Positions 1 to 6,500 of a stretch of DNA of 6,696 nucleotides are shown piece after piece. The translations under genes were made by a program, and so were the position numbers. The first letter of the stretch is position 1. Every line of letters starts with the position of its first letter. Location: assembly GCA_023249695.1 (NCBI GenBank), contig JAHFCD010000130.1:1-6696 (forward strand), read 5' to 3'. The notes beneath the pieces were generated by a model that was given only the letters and a program-made list of their open reading frames with translations, was not told where the DNA came from and made no database searches. This stretch comes from Elusimicrobiota bacterium (lineage in GTDB: Bacteria > Elusimicrobiota > Elusimicrobia > UBA1565 > UBA9628).

Positions 1-1814
1 TCCTGGTTCTTGGCCTTGAACTCGGTGAGCAGGGGCTCGACGGCCGCGGTCAGGGCCTTCTGGATCTCGGCGAACTTCGCCTGGGTCAGCCCGGCCTTCA
101 TCAGCTCGCCGATCTTCGCCTTGTCGAGCGGCTCGCCGCCCTTCGTGTAGGCGACCATGAGCTTATTGCCGTTCTGGATGAAGGCGATGCCGAAGCCCTC
201 GACGTCCACGGCGGTGACGCGCGCCTCGAAGTCGGAGGACCACGCCTCGATCTTTTCCTGAAGCGCCGACATCTCGGGGGAAACCTTGGTCTCGGGCATG
301 ACCGCCGCCATCAGCGGCTGGCCGATCTGGGAGATGATGGACGCGACGGCCTGGCTCTCCAGCTCGCCGAGCTGCTCCTGCGCGGTCTCCATGTCCTTAT
401 TGTTCTGCGCCATCATGGCCTTGAACTTGTCCATGACCGCGGGGAACTTCTGGTCGCGCTCCTTGGTCGCCGCGTCGAACTGGGCGCGGGTGAAGGCGCC
501 GGCGGCGACCAACTCGTCCACCTTCTCGGGGTCGATGGCCTTGCCGTCGTGCATGAGGCTGAGGCCGATCATCATGCGGCCCTCGCCGGAGGGCTTCGCG
601 AAGAACTCGACGGTGAAGACGCCGCCGGAGAGCGTGATCGCACGCACTTCGGCCTGGAACGCCTCCTCGCGCTGCGCCGCGACTTCCTGGATCTGGGCGA
701 CGATCTGCTTCTTCGCCTCGCCGATCTGGCCGGACTCGAGCGCGCCGGGCAGGATGGATTTCACGGTCGCCACGAACTTGCGCACGCCCTTCGTGAACGC
801 CGGGCCGCGGCCCGTCGCGAGCTCGAGCACGAGCGGATTTTCCTTGTCCGCGAAATTCGTCACGGCCACGCGGTCGCCGGGCGTCGCCATCTTGCCGGCG
901 ACCTCGGGGAGCATGTGGCGCAGCGCGGTCTCGCGGCCGGAGCCGTCCGGGCCGGCGACGAAGAGGTTGTAGTGGCGGCCGGGCATCTGGAGGCCGAACT
1001 TGATCGCCTTCAGGCCGGCGTCCTGCCCCACGACCTGCTTGTCCGACGCGGCGATCTCGGAGGTGCTGGACGGGAGCTGGGTCTTCGAGGGCGCGTAGTG
1101 CATGTCCGCGATCTTCACCGCGAAATCCTCGGGGTTCGCCGGCTGCGCGGCGGGCGCGGCCTCGGACGCCTTCTTGGCGACCATCTTCGCCAGCGGCGCG
1201 GGCAGGAGGCGCGACACGACCGAGCGCCAGCCGCCGGCGACCGGCGCGGCCGGAGCCTCGGCGCGAGCCTTCTCGGCGTCCCAGATCTTGCCCAACTCGG
1301 CCGACGAGCCGGCGCTGTTCGCGGCGTTGATGGCGGCGGCCATCGCGATCATTTCCTGCTTGGCCGAGCCCTCGGGCATGGCCGCGGCCGCGACGATGAG
1401 CTGGGCCGCGTCCTTGCGGGTGGACATCGTCTCGGGAAGCACGATGCCCTTGGCCTGGAGAGCGTTGATGAGGCCGATGACCGGGTGCGCGTCGACGGCC
1501 ATGGGCTGGGCGACGACGGCCTGATTCGGCGTCGCGGCGAGCGGGACCGCGGCCAGGGCCATCACGGCCGGGGCGACGGTGGGCGCCGGCGAGTTCAGCG
1601 AAAGATTCTGGAGGGCCACCGGAGCCATCACGGTGACGGAGTTCGGAGTGATCGCGCCGATCGCGCCGACGGATCCGAGCACGCCGGCTCCGCTGCCCGC
1701 TCTGGACGCGGCGGCCTGGGTCTGCGACCAGGCGCTCATCGGCGCGGATGCGAAAAGGGCCAAGGCCAAGGTCACGGCCAGGGACTTCTTCGCGACGGTT
1801 TTCTCGATGATCAT
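1..1814 (-). CDS. Lon-related AAA (AAA_32-type) protein with signal peptide, 3'-truncated by window edge
   Basis: The first 604 residues are visible; the C-terminus lies beyond the left edge. Residues 1-30 form a signal peptide (K9-K10, hydrophobic 12-24, cleavage A28-W29-S30/Q31). An Ala/Pro/Val-rich linker (31-105), a small helical Ala-rich segment (106-187) and a second linker precede a region from about 237 that resembles the N-terminal part of Lon-related ATP-dependent proteases: VVGQDAGLKAIKFGL (261-275), HYNLFVAG, then P-loop GPDGSGRET (288-296). The motifs VTNFADKENPL (318-328), L-x-x-G-R-G-x-x-F (332-340) and LPGALES (355-361) follow in family order. Arg294 replaces the P-loop Lys. 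Walker B and the Ser-Lys protease domain, if present, are outside the window, so proteolysis is not shown. Residues 384-467 and 527-602 look like two copies of one module. The start is supported by a GAGGAG Shine-Dalgarno site. The family normally lacks a signal peptide, so the location is uncertain. Family call is from motif memory, not a search. Confidence 0.88.
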   Translation of the reverse strand, partial: MIIEKTVAKKSLAVTLALALFASAPMSAWSQTQAAASRAGSGAGVLGSVGAIGAITPNSVTVMAPVALQNLSLNSPAPTVAPAVMALAAVPLAATPNQAVVAQPMAVDAHPVIGLINALQAKGIVLPETMSTRKDAAQLIVAAAAMPEGSAKQEMIAMAAAINAANSAGSSAELGKIWDAEKARAEAPAAPVAGGWRSVVSRLLPAPLAKMVAKKASEAAPAAQPANPEDFAVKIADMHYAPSKTQLPSSTSEIAASDKQVVGQDAGLKAIKFGLQMPGRHYNLFVAGPDGSGRETALRHMLPEVAGKMATPGDRVAVTNFADKENPLVLELATGRGPAFTKGVRKFVATVKSILPGALESGQIGEAKKQIVAQIQEVAAQREEAFQAEVRAITLSGGVFTVEFFAKPSGEGRMMIGLSLMHDGKAIDPEKVDELVAAGAFTRAQFDAATKERDQKFPAVMDKFKAMMAQNNKDMETAQEQLGELESQAVASIISQIGQPLMAAVMPETKVSPEMSALQEKIEAWSSDFEARVTAVDVEGFGIAFIQNGNKLMVAYTKGGEPLDKAKIGELMKAGLTQAKFAEIQKALTAAVEPLLTEFKAKNQ

Positions 1815-1820
1815 GTTCGG

Positions 1821-1826
1821 CTCCTC
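1821..1826 (-). promoter_or_regulatory. Shine-Dalgarno site of the Lon-related gene
   Basis: The minus strand reads GAGGAG, six bases before the ATG at 1814. This is the strongest ribosome binding site in the window and fixes the start that includes the signal peptide. Confidence 0.75.
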
Positions 1827-1855
1827 TGCGATCGAACTCATTGCGGCGTTGCTGA

Positions 1856-1861
1856 ATTATA
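1856..1861 (-). promoter_or_regulatory. Probable -10 box (TATAAT) for the Lon-related gene
   Basis: A perfect TATAAT on the minus strand lies 41 bases before the start codon, giving an expected leader of about 35 nt that contains the GAGGAG site. Such a hexamer is rare by chance in DNA this rich in G+C. No convincing TTGACA-like -35 box is visible 16-18 bases upstream, so activator dependence or a relaxed -35 is possible. It implies the gene can be transcribed independently of the two minus-strand genes upstream of it. Confidence 0.5.
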
Positions 1862-1903
1862 GAGGAACTACCGAATCGGGGACTGGTGCGGATGGGTAAG
1901 CGG

Positions 1904-1920
1904 GGCCCAGACAATGGGCC
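1904..1920 (-). repeat. Short inverted repeat between the small secreted protein and the Lon-related gene
   Basis: GGCCCA (1904-1909) and TGGGCC (1915-1920) are perfect 6-bp arms around a 5-base loop. The repeat lies 58-74 bases past the stop of the small secreted protein gene, so it could be part of a transcript end. It has no T-run after it in the minus direction, so it is not a standard intrinsic terminator. It could equally be an operator upstream of the -10 box at 1856-1861. The rest of the 163-bp gap shows no further gene. Confidence 0.35.
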
Positions 1921-1977
1921 TATTCGCAATTAGGTCCGAGGGGGCCTGTGGCGCTATTAAAGGTAGGGTAATTATCG

Positions 1978-2526
1978 TCAGTCGGCGCGGAAAACGACGG
2001 CCAACCCGGCGGCGTCGGGAGACGCCGCGAAGGGGCCGAGGTCGATGGATGCCACGGGAAAGCCGGGCCGGAAGCGCAGGCCGCGTTGGCCTCCCGCGCG
2101 AGCGCGCCCGTTCTCGATGACGGCCTCGAAGACGAACAGCGGCGCGCCGACGTCCTCCGCGTCGAGGTCCACGGCTTGGGCGAAGGCCTTCGGCCGCACG
2201 CGGCACTCGGCGATGACGGAGACGCGTCCGAGGAGCGGCACGACGCGCGCGGTGAGATCGTCGCTCGAGGCGCGGCACGAGTATTTCCACTTCCCCCCGC
2301 CGCGCCGCGCGATCACGATGTTCAAGCGCGAGGCGCCCGACAAGGCTCCATCCTCATCGAGAGAAAACGAGAGCTCGGCCTCGTACCCGCGCCAGCCGAA
2401 ACGATCGGGGAATTCGACGGTCCGGCCCGAGGGATCGAAGCCGCCGGCGTCGCGCACGATCATGCGTTCGTTGGCGAAGGCCGCCGACGACAGGAACAGG
2501 ATGCAGGCCAGCGCTCGAATCAGCAT
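1978..2526 (-). CDS. Small secreted protein of unknown function (182 aa)
   Basis: I do not recognise the family. Residues 1-18 form a clear signal peptide (Arg4, hydrophobic 5-16, A16-F17-A18/N19), so export to the periplasm or outside is expected. C8 is not in a lipobox. The mature part of about 164 residues is rich in alternating hydrophobic and charged stretches, such as YEAELSFSLDEDG (48-60) and SRLNIVIARRGGGKWKYSC (66-84), which suggests an all-beta fold. It has only two cysteines, C84 and C108, which could form one disulfide. There are no membrane segments and no catalytic motif I can name. It lies 72 bp after the nitrilase-family gene on the same strand and may be co-transcribed, but TATAAT-like boxes in that gap suggest its own promoter. 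No clear Shine-Dalgarno site precedes the ATG. The signal peptide, whole reading frame and G/C-ending codons make it a credible gene. Confidence 0.8.
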   Translation of the reverse strand: MLIRALACILFLSSAAFANERMIVRDAGGFDPSGRTVEFPDRFGWRGYEAELSFSLDEDGALSGASRLNIVIARRGGGKWKYSCRASSDDLTARVVPLLGRVSVIAECRVRPKAFAQAVDLDAEDVGAPLFVFEAVIENGRARAGGQRGLRFRPGFPVASIDLGPFAASPDAAGLAVVFRAD

Positions 2527-2532
2527 GCCGGC

Positions 2533-2538
2533 AGTATA
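2533..2538 (-). promoter_or_regulatory. Possible -10 box (TATACT) giving a leaderless transcript
   Basis: TATACT on the minus strand is followed by GCCGGC and then the ATG at 2526. Transcription would begin at or next to the start codon, which fits the absence of a Shine-Dalgarno site for this gene. No good -35 box is seen. It competes with the perfect TATAAT further upstream at 2578-2583. Confidence 0.3.
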
Positions 2539-2577
2539 GCCCCGGCCTGTTGCGCGCGTATTTCGGGACCCTTCCTT

Positions 2578-2583
2578 ATTATA
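2578..2583 (-). promoter_or_regulatory. Possible -10 box (TATAAT) for the small secreted protein gene
   Basis: A perfect TATAAT on the minus strand lies in the 72-bp gap, 15 bases after the nitrilase-family stop codon. It sits between two GGACCC/GGGACC boxes (2565-2570 and 2584-2589) and next to a 10-bp palindrome, GAGGCGCCTC (2590-2599). A start from here would give a leader of about 45 nt. The -35 region is not recognisable. The flanking boxes could be operator half-sites, which is inference. Confidence 0.42.
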
Positions 2584-2598
2584 GGACCCGAGGCGCCT

Positions 2599-3450
2599 CT
2601 AGATTTCGATCTGGTAGTACGGCGCCGGGTCCAGGAACGGCCGCGCTTCGGTCGAACCTTCGGCGGGAGCGCGCAGGTCCAGAAGCTTCTTCCAAGGAAG
2701 GCGGAAGTCCCGGCCCGAGGGCGCCTGCGGCATGAGGTCGAATCCTTTCTGCGCGGGCAGGTGCAGCGCGGGCGGAGCGGACGACGGCGTCGCGACCACG
2801 ACCGCGGCCCCGAGCTCGACCGCGCGGGCGGCGGCGCAGCGCGTTAAGCGCGCCGTCCCTTCCGCGTCCTCCGCGGGCGCGGAGACGAGCACGAGCTGAA
2901 CCATGCGCTTCTTCAGCGACGCCGCGATCTCGGGCTTCTCGATCGAGAAGGACGGAAGCACCGCGACCACCGCTCCCCGGAACCGGAACAGCGGCAGGCG
3001 CCCGCCGGCCTTGACCGGCGGCTTTTGCGCGCGTTCGGCCGGCGTCGGGTCCACCTTGTCCATCACCTGCCAGGCGCCGCCGGAGAGTATGTAGGCGCGG
3101 CTCAACGCATGATCCGAGCCGGGCTCCCGATGCGGCGCGTTGCCGAGCACCACCAACCGGTCCGCGCCCGCGGCGTCGCGGACCTCGGACAGGACGCCGT
3201 CCAGGCTCCGGCCGTTCGAGAACTGCTCCGGGAAAACGACGATGTCCGCGCCGTCCTTCGCGGCGGCCGCGACCTCGGCGACGACGCGCGCGCCCCACTC
3301 CTTCTCCGTCGCCGGCTTCCACGCATAATCCCAGGCGACGGCCCGCACGGTCACCGAGTCTGGAACCGCCGGGCTTTTCGACGGCGCGGCGCCCGCCGCG
3401 GACGCGAGCGCGGCGGCGCACGACACGGTGAAAAAAATGTTTTTTCGCAT
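2599..3450 (-). CDS. Secreted nitrilase-superfamily (carbon-nitrogen hydrolase-like) protein lacking the catalytic Cys
   Basis: The protein has 283 residues. Residues 1-22 are a signal peptide (R2-K3, hydrophobic 5-19, cleavage near A19-G20-A21). The rest follows the nitrilase fold order: a strand at VTVRAVAWDYAW (33-44), ADIVVFPEQFSNGR (68-81) with the catalytic Glu at E75, MDKVDPTPAERAQKP (130-144) with the expected Lys at K132, and VVAVLPSFSIEKPEI (161-175) where family members have a C-Y-D/E-x-x-F-P-E nucleophile elbow. The Cys is replaced by Ser167. The family hydrolyses or transfers amides and nitriles with a Glu-Lys-Cys triad, so this member is probably a pseudoenzyme, a binding protein, or uses Ser. 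The closing VVVATPSSAPP stretch (217-227) matches the core strand after the elbow. An AGGA site seven bases before the ATG supports the start. It diverges from the ligase-transporter gene. Confidence 0.85.
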   Translation of the reverse strand: MRKNIFFTVSCAAALASAAGAAPSKSPAVPDSVTVRAVAWDYAWKPATEKEWGARVVAEVAAAAKDGADIVVFPEQFSNGRSLDGVLSEVRDAAGADRLVVLGNAPHREPGSDHALSRAYILSGGAWQVMDKVDPTPAERAQKPPVKAGGRLPLFRFRGAVVAVLPSFSIEKPEIAASLKKRMVQLVLVSAPAEDAEGTARLTRCAAARAVELGAAVVVATPSSAPPALHLPAQKGFDLMPQAPSGRDFRLPWKKLLDLRAPAEGSTEARPFLDPAPYYQIEI

Positions 3451-3457
3451 GGCGCGA

Positions 3458-3461
3458 TCCT
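3458..3461 (-). promoter_or_regulatory. Shine-Dalgarno site of the nitrilase-family gene
   Basis: AGGA on the minus strand lies seven bases before the ATG at 3450. The start is followed by an A/T-rich stretch (A6-CAT-T6 within codons 2-8) that would keep the initiation region unstructured. The sequence TGCTAGGAT, which includes this site, also resembles an extended -10 element, but it is too close to the start to serve both roles easily. Confidence 0.5.
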
Positions 3462-3470
3462 AGCATTTTC

Positions 3471-3482
3471 CCCCGAACGGGG
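3471..3482. repeat. Perfect 4-bp stem hairpin next to the nitrilase-family start
   Basis: CCCC-GAAC-GGGG on the plus strand (CCCC-GTTC-GGGG on minus) lies about 10 bases upstream of the AGGA site of the nitrilase-family gene. It would be in that gene's leader if transcription starts upstream of it. It has no T-run, so it is not a terminator. Confidence 0.35.
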
Positions 3483-3554
3483 ACCTTGGACCCACTATCG
3501 GGAGTCGAAGGTCCCACCGCGGCGGTAGTGCGATTGCCTGGGCCGCGTGGGACC
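3481..3554. repeat. Overlapping inverted repeats in the divergent control region
   Basis: Two perfect inverted repeats share one arm. GGACCTT (3481-3487) pairs with AAGGTCC (3508-3514), and GGTCCCAC (3510-3517) pairs with GTGGGACC (3547-3554). The second extends past a one-base bulge by GCGGC/GCCGC to a 13-bp stem. Because bases 3510-3514 belong to both, the two stems exclude each other in a single RNA. The region lies between divergent genes, so it could be a pair of operator sites for a dimeric regulator, or a switching leader for one of the genes. No gene is seen in the 149-bp gap. Confidence 0.55.
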
Positions 3555-3582
3555 ATAATCAGCAACACGGGCGGTTGTCGCG

Positions 3583-3591
3583 TGGTAACAT
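3583..3591 (+). promoter_or_regulatory. Possible extended -10 (TGGTAACAT) for the ligase-transporter gene
   Basis: TG-G-TAACAT ends eight bases before the ATG at 3600, so a transcript from here would be leaderless or nearly so. No Shine-Dalgarno site precedes the ATG, which agrees. CATAAT at 3554-3559 is an alternative -10 that would give a leader of about 34 nt. Neither has a good -35 box. Confidence 0.3.
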
Positions 3592-3599
3592 CACACTCA

Positions 3600-6500
3600 A
3601 TGAACGCTCGCATTCGCGCCGCGATGTCCCTCCTCGTCTCATTCGCCGTCGTGCTCGCGCCCTGGCCGGCGTGGGCGCAAACGGCCCGCGTCGTCGCCCC
3701 GATCTCCGCTTCGGCCTCTTCCGCGGCGGGCGCGTCGATCATTTCGCCGCTGTCGAGCGCCCCGTCCGCGCTGCTCGCGCCTTCGCTCGGTGCGCTGTCC
3801 TCGCCTTCGCGTCAGCTCGCCGGCGCGCCCGTTCCTCTCGAGCGCGCCCAGGTCCCGTCCGCCCTCGCCGTTTCCGCGCCGCGTCTCCCCGCCGCCCTGG
3901 CGCAGGACGCGCCCGCCGCGGCCGCGCCTCTCGCCGCGACGCCCCTCCCCTCCGCCGCGGCGCCGTCGGAACCCGCGTCGCCCGCCGAAGCCGCGGTCCG
4001 AGGCAAGACCGTCGTCATGGTCGGCACCAAGGGCTCGCGCCCGTTCATCATGGAAGAGGCGCTGCGCGTCGCCAAGGAGCTCGGCCTCACGCTCGTGCTC
4101 GTGGACGATCCCGCCAACCGGAAGAATTCGATCGGCACGATCCCCGACTCCCACTTCATCCCGGTCCCCGTCAACACGCGCGACGCGAAGACGATGGGCA
4201 AGATCGCCGAGACCGTCGCCGCTCATCCGATCGCCTCCGGCGCCCACGCCGTCGTCGGCTTCATGAGCCTGTACGCGAACCTGACGGGCAAGATCACCGA
4301 CCGCCTCGGCGTCGCGGGCATCCCGGGCGCGGCCGTCGCCGCGGCCGACGACAAGCCGGCGGCCCGCAAGCTCCTCAACACCGTGGCCGCGCTGGCGGTT
4401 CCCTTTCAAGAGCTCAAGAGCGTCAAGCAGGCGCGCGCGGCGTACCACACGATCTCCGGCGAAGGCAAGTACAAGGTCGTCCTCAAGACCATCCGCGGCG
4501 AGAACAGCCGCTTCCTCGCCCTCGACATCGACTCCGAGGAAGCCGCCGTGGCCGCCTACCTTAAGATGGACGCCGACGTCCGCGACTTCGTCGCCCGCCC
4601 CGAGTCCAAGCAGACCACGTTCAGCTCGCATCCCGGCCTGATGATGGAGCGCATGCTGGTCAAGTCCCCCGGCACCGAGGAGACCTCCGTCGAGGTCGTC
4701 ATGCAGAACGGCAAGGCCGCCTTCGCGATGGTCACCGACACGAAGGGCCTCGGCCAGAAGGGCGAGCTCGCCGGCGGCATCCTGATCTTCCCCTCCCAGC
4801 AGCCCCAGGCCGAGCACAACGCGCTGATCGAGGCCTCCGAGCGCGCGATGAACGCGATCGGCATCGTCAACGGCAACGCGCGCCTCGACATGATGACGAC
4901 GCCCGATGGCCCGCGCGTCATCGAGATCAACCCGTTCATGGGCGGCGTCGCGATCTGGCAGGCGGTCAAGAGCCTGACCGGCATGAGCCTCGTCGAGCAG
5001 GGCTTCCGCGCGGTGCTGGGCCTGCCCGTGGACCCCGGCCACGCGCCGGACGGCGTGATCCATTACATCTTCCTCGCCTCGAGCCGCAACGGCACGCTCG
5101 TCGGCGTCGACGGCCTCGAGGCCGCGAAGAAGCTCCCCGGCGTCGAGCTCGCGCGCGTCTTCGTCGAGCCGGGCGACAGCATCGTCGCCGCCAAGGGCAA
5201 CGCCTACGAGGAGTGGGCCGAGGTCATCGGCAAGGGCAAGACCTGGCGCGAGGCGATCAACTCGGCCCTCGCCGCCGCCCGCCGCATGTCCTTGAAGATC
5301 AAGCGCGCCAACGGCGAGGTCGTGGGCGCTCGCGGCGATTACCAGCAGCCGACCGCCGACGATTTAGCGCCGCTTCCCAAGATCGCGCCGGTCGTCGCGC
5401 CCGCGGCCGTCGAACCCGGCCCCGGTCTATACTCGAAGGTCGTGCTCGGCTTCCTCTCCACCTTCCTGCTCGTCTCGACCGTCGTCGAGTCCACCTCCCT
5501 GGCCGTGTCCCAAATGACCCAGCCGCTCTCCCAGGGCTTCCTCGCGCTCGCCGCGCTCACCAGCGTCAGCTACGCGGCGTACACGCTCGGCAGCTACTTC
5601 GGCGGCGGCGTCATCAAGCGCCTCGGCATCCGCCTCTCCTACCGCCTCGTCCTGCTCGCCCGCGTCGCGATTTGGACGACCCTGGCGCTCCTCTTCAACC
5701 CGGCCACCGGGACGATCGCGCTCGCCGCCCTGATCCCGCTGTTCAGCCTCGACTACTTCTTCCATTCGATCGGCCGCGTCGCCGAGCACAGCCTGCAGGT
5801 CGCCTGGTTCAAGAACTCCGAGGCCTCGTCGAGCCGCTTCGGCTCCTTCCGCGACTTCATCGAGTACGGGACCGTCTTCATCGGCTCGGCGATGGCGCTC
5901 GCGGTCGCGGCGTTCGGCTTCGGCGCGGTGATCTATCCCGCCCCGATCGCGTTCGGCGTCGCCGCGCTGCTCGCCCTCGCGCTGAAGCTTCCCAAAGCCA
6001 CCGCCGACGCCCATAAGCCCAGCCGCTGGAACGAGGGCTTCAAGACCGTCTTCAAGGATCCGGGCATCTACAAGCCGCTGTTCGGCTTCGCTCTCGTCAA
6101 CAGCTTCCTGTACATGATGTACTACATCGTCGCGACCGCGTTCGGCGCCTACTCCGCGCCCGATCCGCAGCACGCGGCCGCGGTCGCGGGCTCGCTGACC
6201 GCCGTGTACGGCGCCGGCGCGCTGGTCGGCGCGGTCGTCATGGACCGTCTCGCCGCGCGCATCGAGAAGAAGGTCTCGGCTCTGCCCGAGGCCGAACGCA
6301 AGTCGGGCGAGCGCGCGATGTACACGCGCAGCGCCGCGCGCGTCCTCCCCTGGGCCGCGGCGGCCCTCCTCGGCACCTGGGCGTTCCTGAGCTCCGCCTC
6401 GCTCGGCACCGTCATCTGGCCGATGTTCCCGATCTCCATCGCCTTGCTCGCGATCGGCTTCACCGCCCAGCTGGCGTCGAACCATCTCGACACCATCATG

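Noticed and set aside
1904..1920. The inverted repeat as an intrinsic terminator.
   Set aside because: No T-run follows on either strand, so I list it only as a repeat.
397..1929. Long open frames opposite or overlapping the Lon-related gene (up to 510 codons, also 549-1862 on plus).
   Set aside because: They are extremely Arg/Gly/Ala-rich with no recognisable motif, as expected of alternate frames of a G+C-rich gene. The frame starting at 1814 has a signal peptide, ribosome binding site and family motifs.
3431..3446. A-run and T-run around ATG on plus (AAAAAAA-TG-TTTTTT), resembling a terminator tail or slippery site.
   Set aside because: It is the A/T-rich codons 2-8 of the nitrilase-family signal peptide and is not preceded by a suitable G+C-rich stem on either strand.
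2579..3742. Minus-strand frame of 387 codons extending over the nitrilase-family gene and into the start of the ligase gene.
   Set aside because: It crosses the divergent control region, lacks motifs, and is displaced by a frame with nitrilase-family motifs and a signal peptide.
3639..5063. Minus-strand open frame of 474 codons opposite the ATP-grasp region.
   Set aside because: Composition is His/Asp/Arg/Gly-rich with no domain motif, and the plus-strand frame clearly encodes the ATP-grasp protein.
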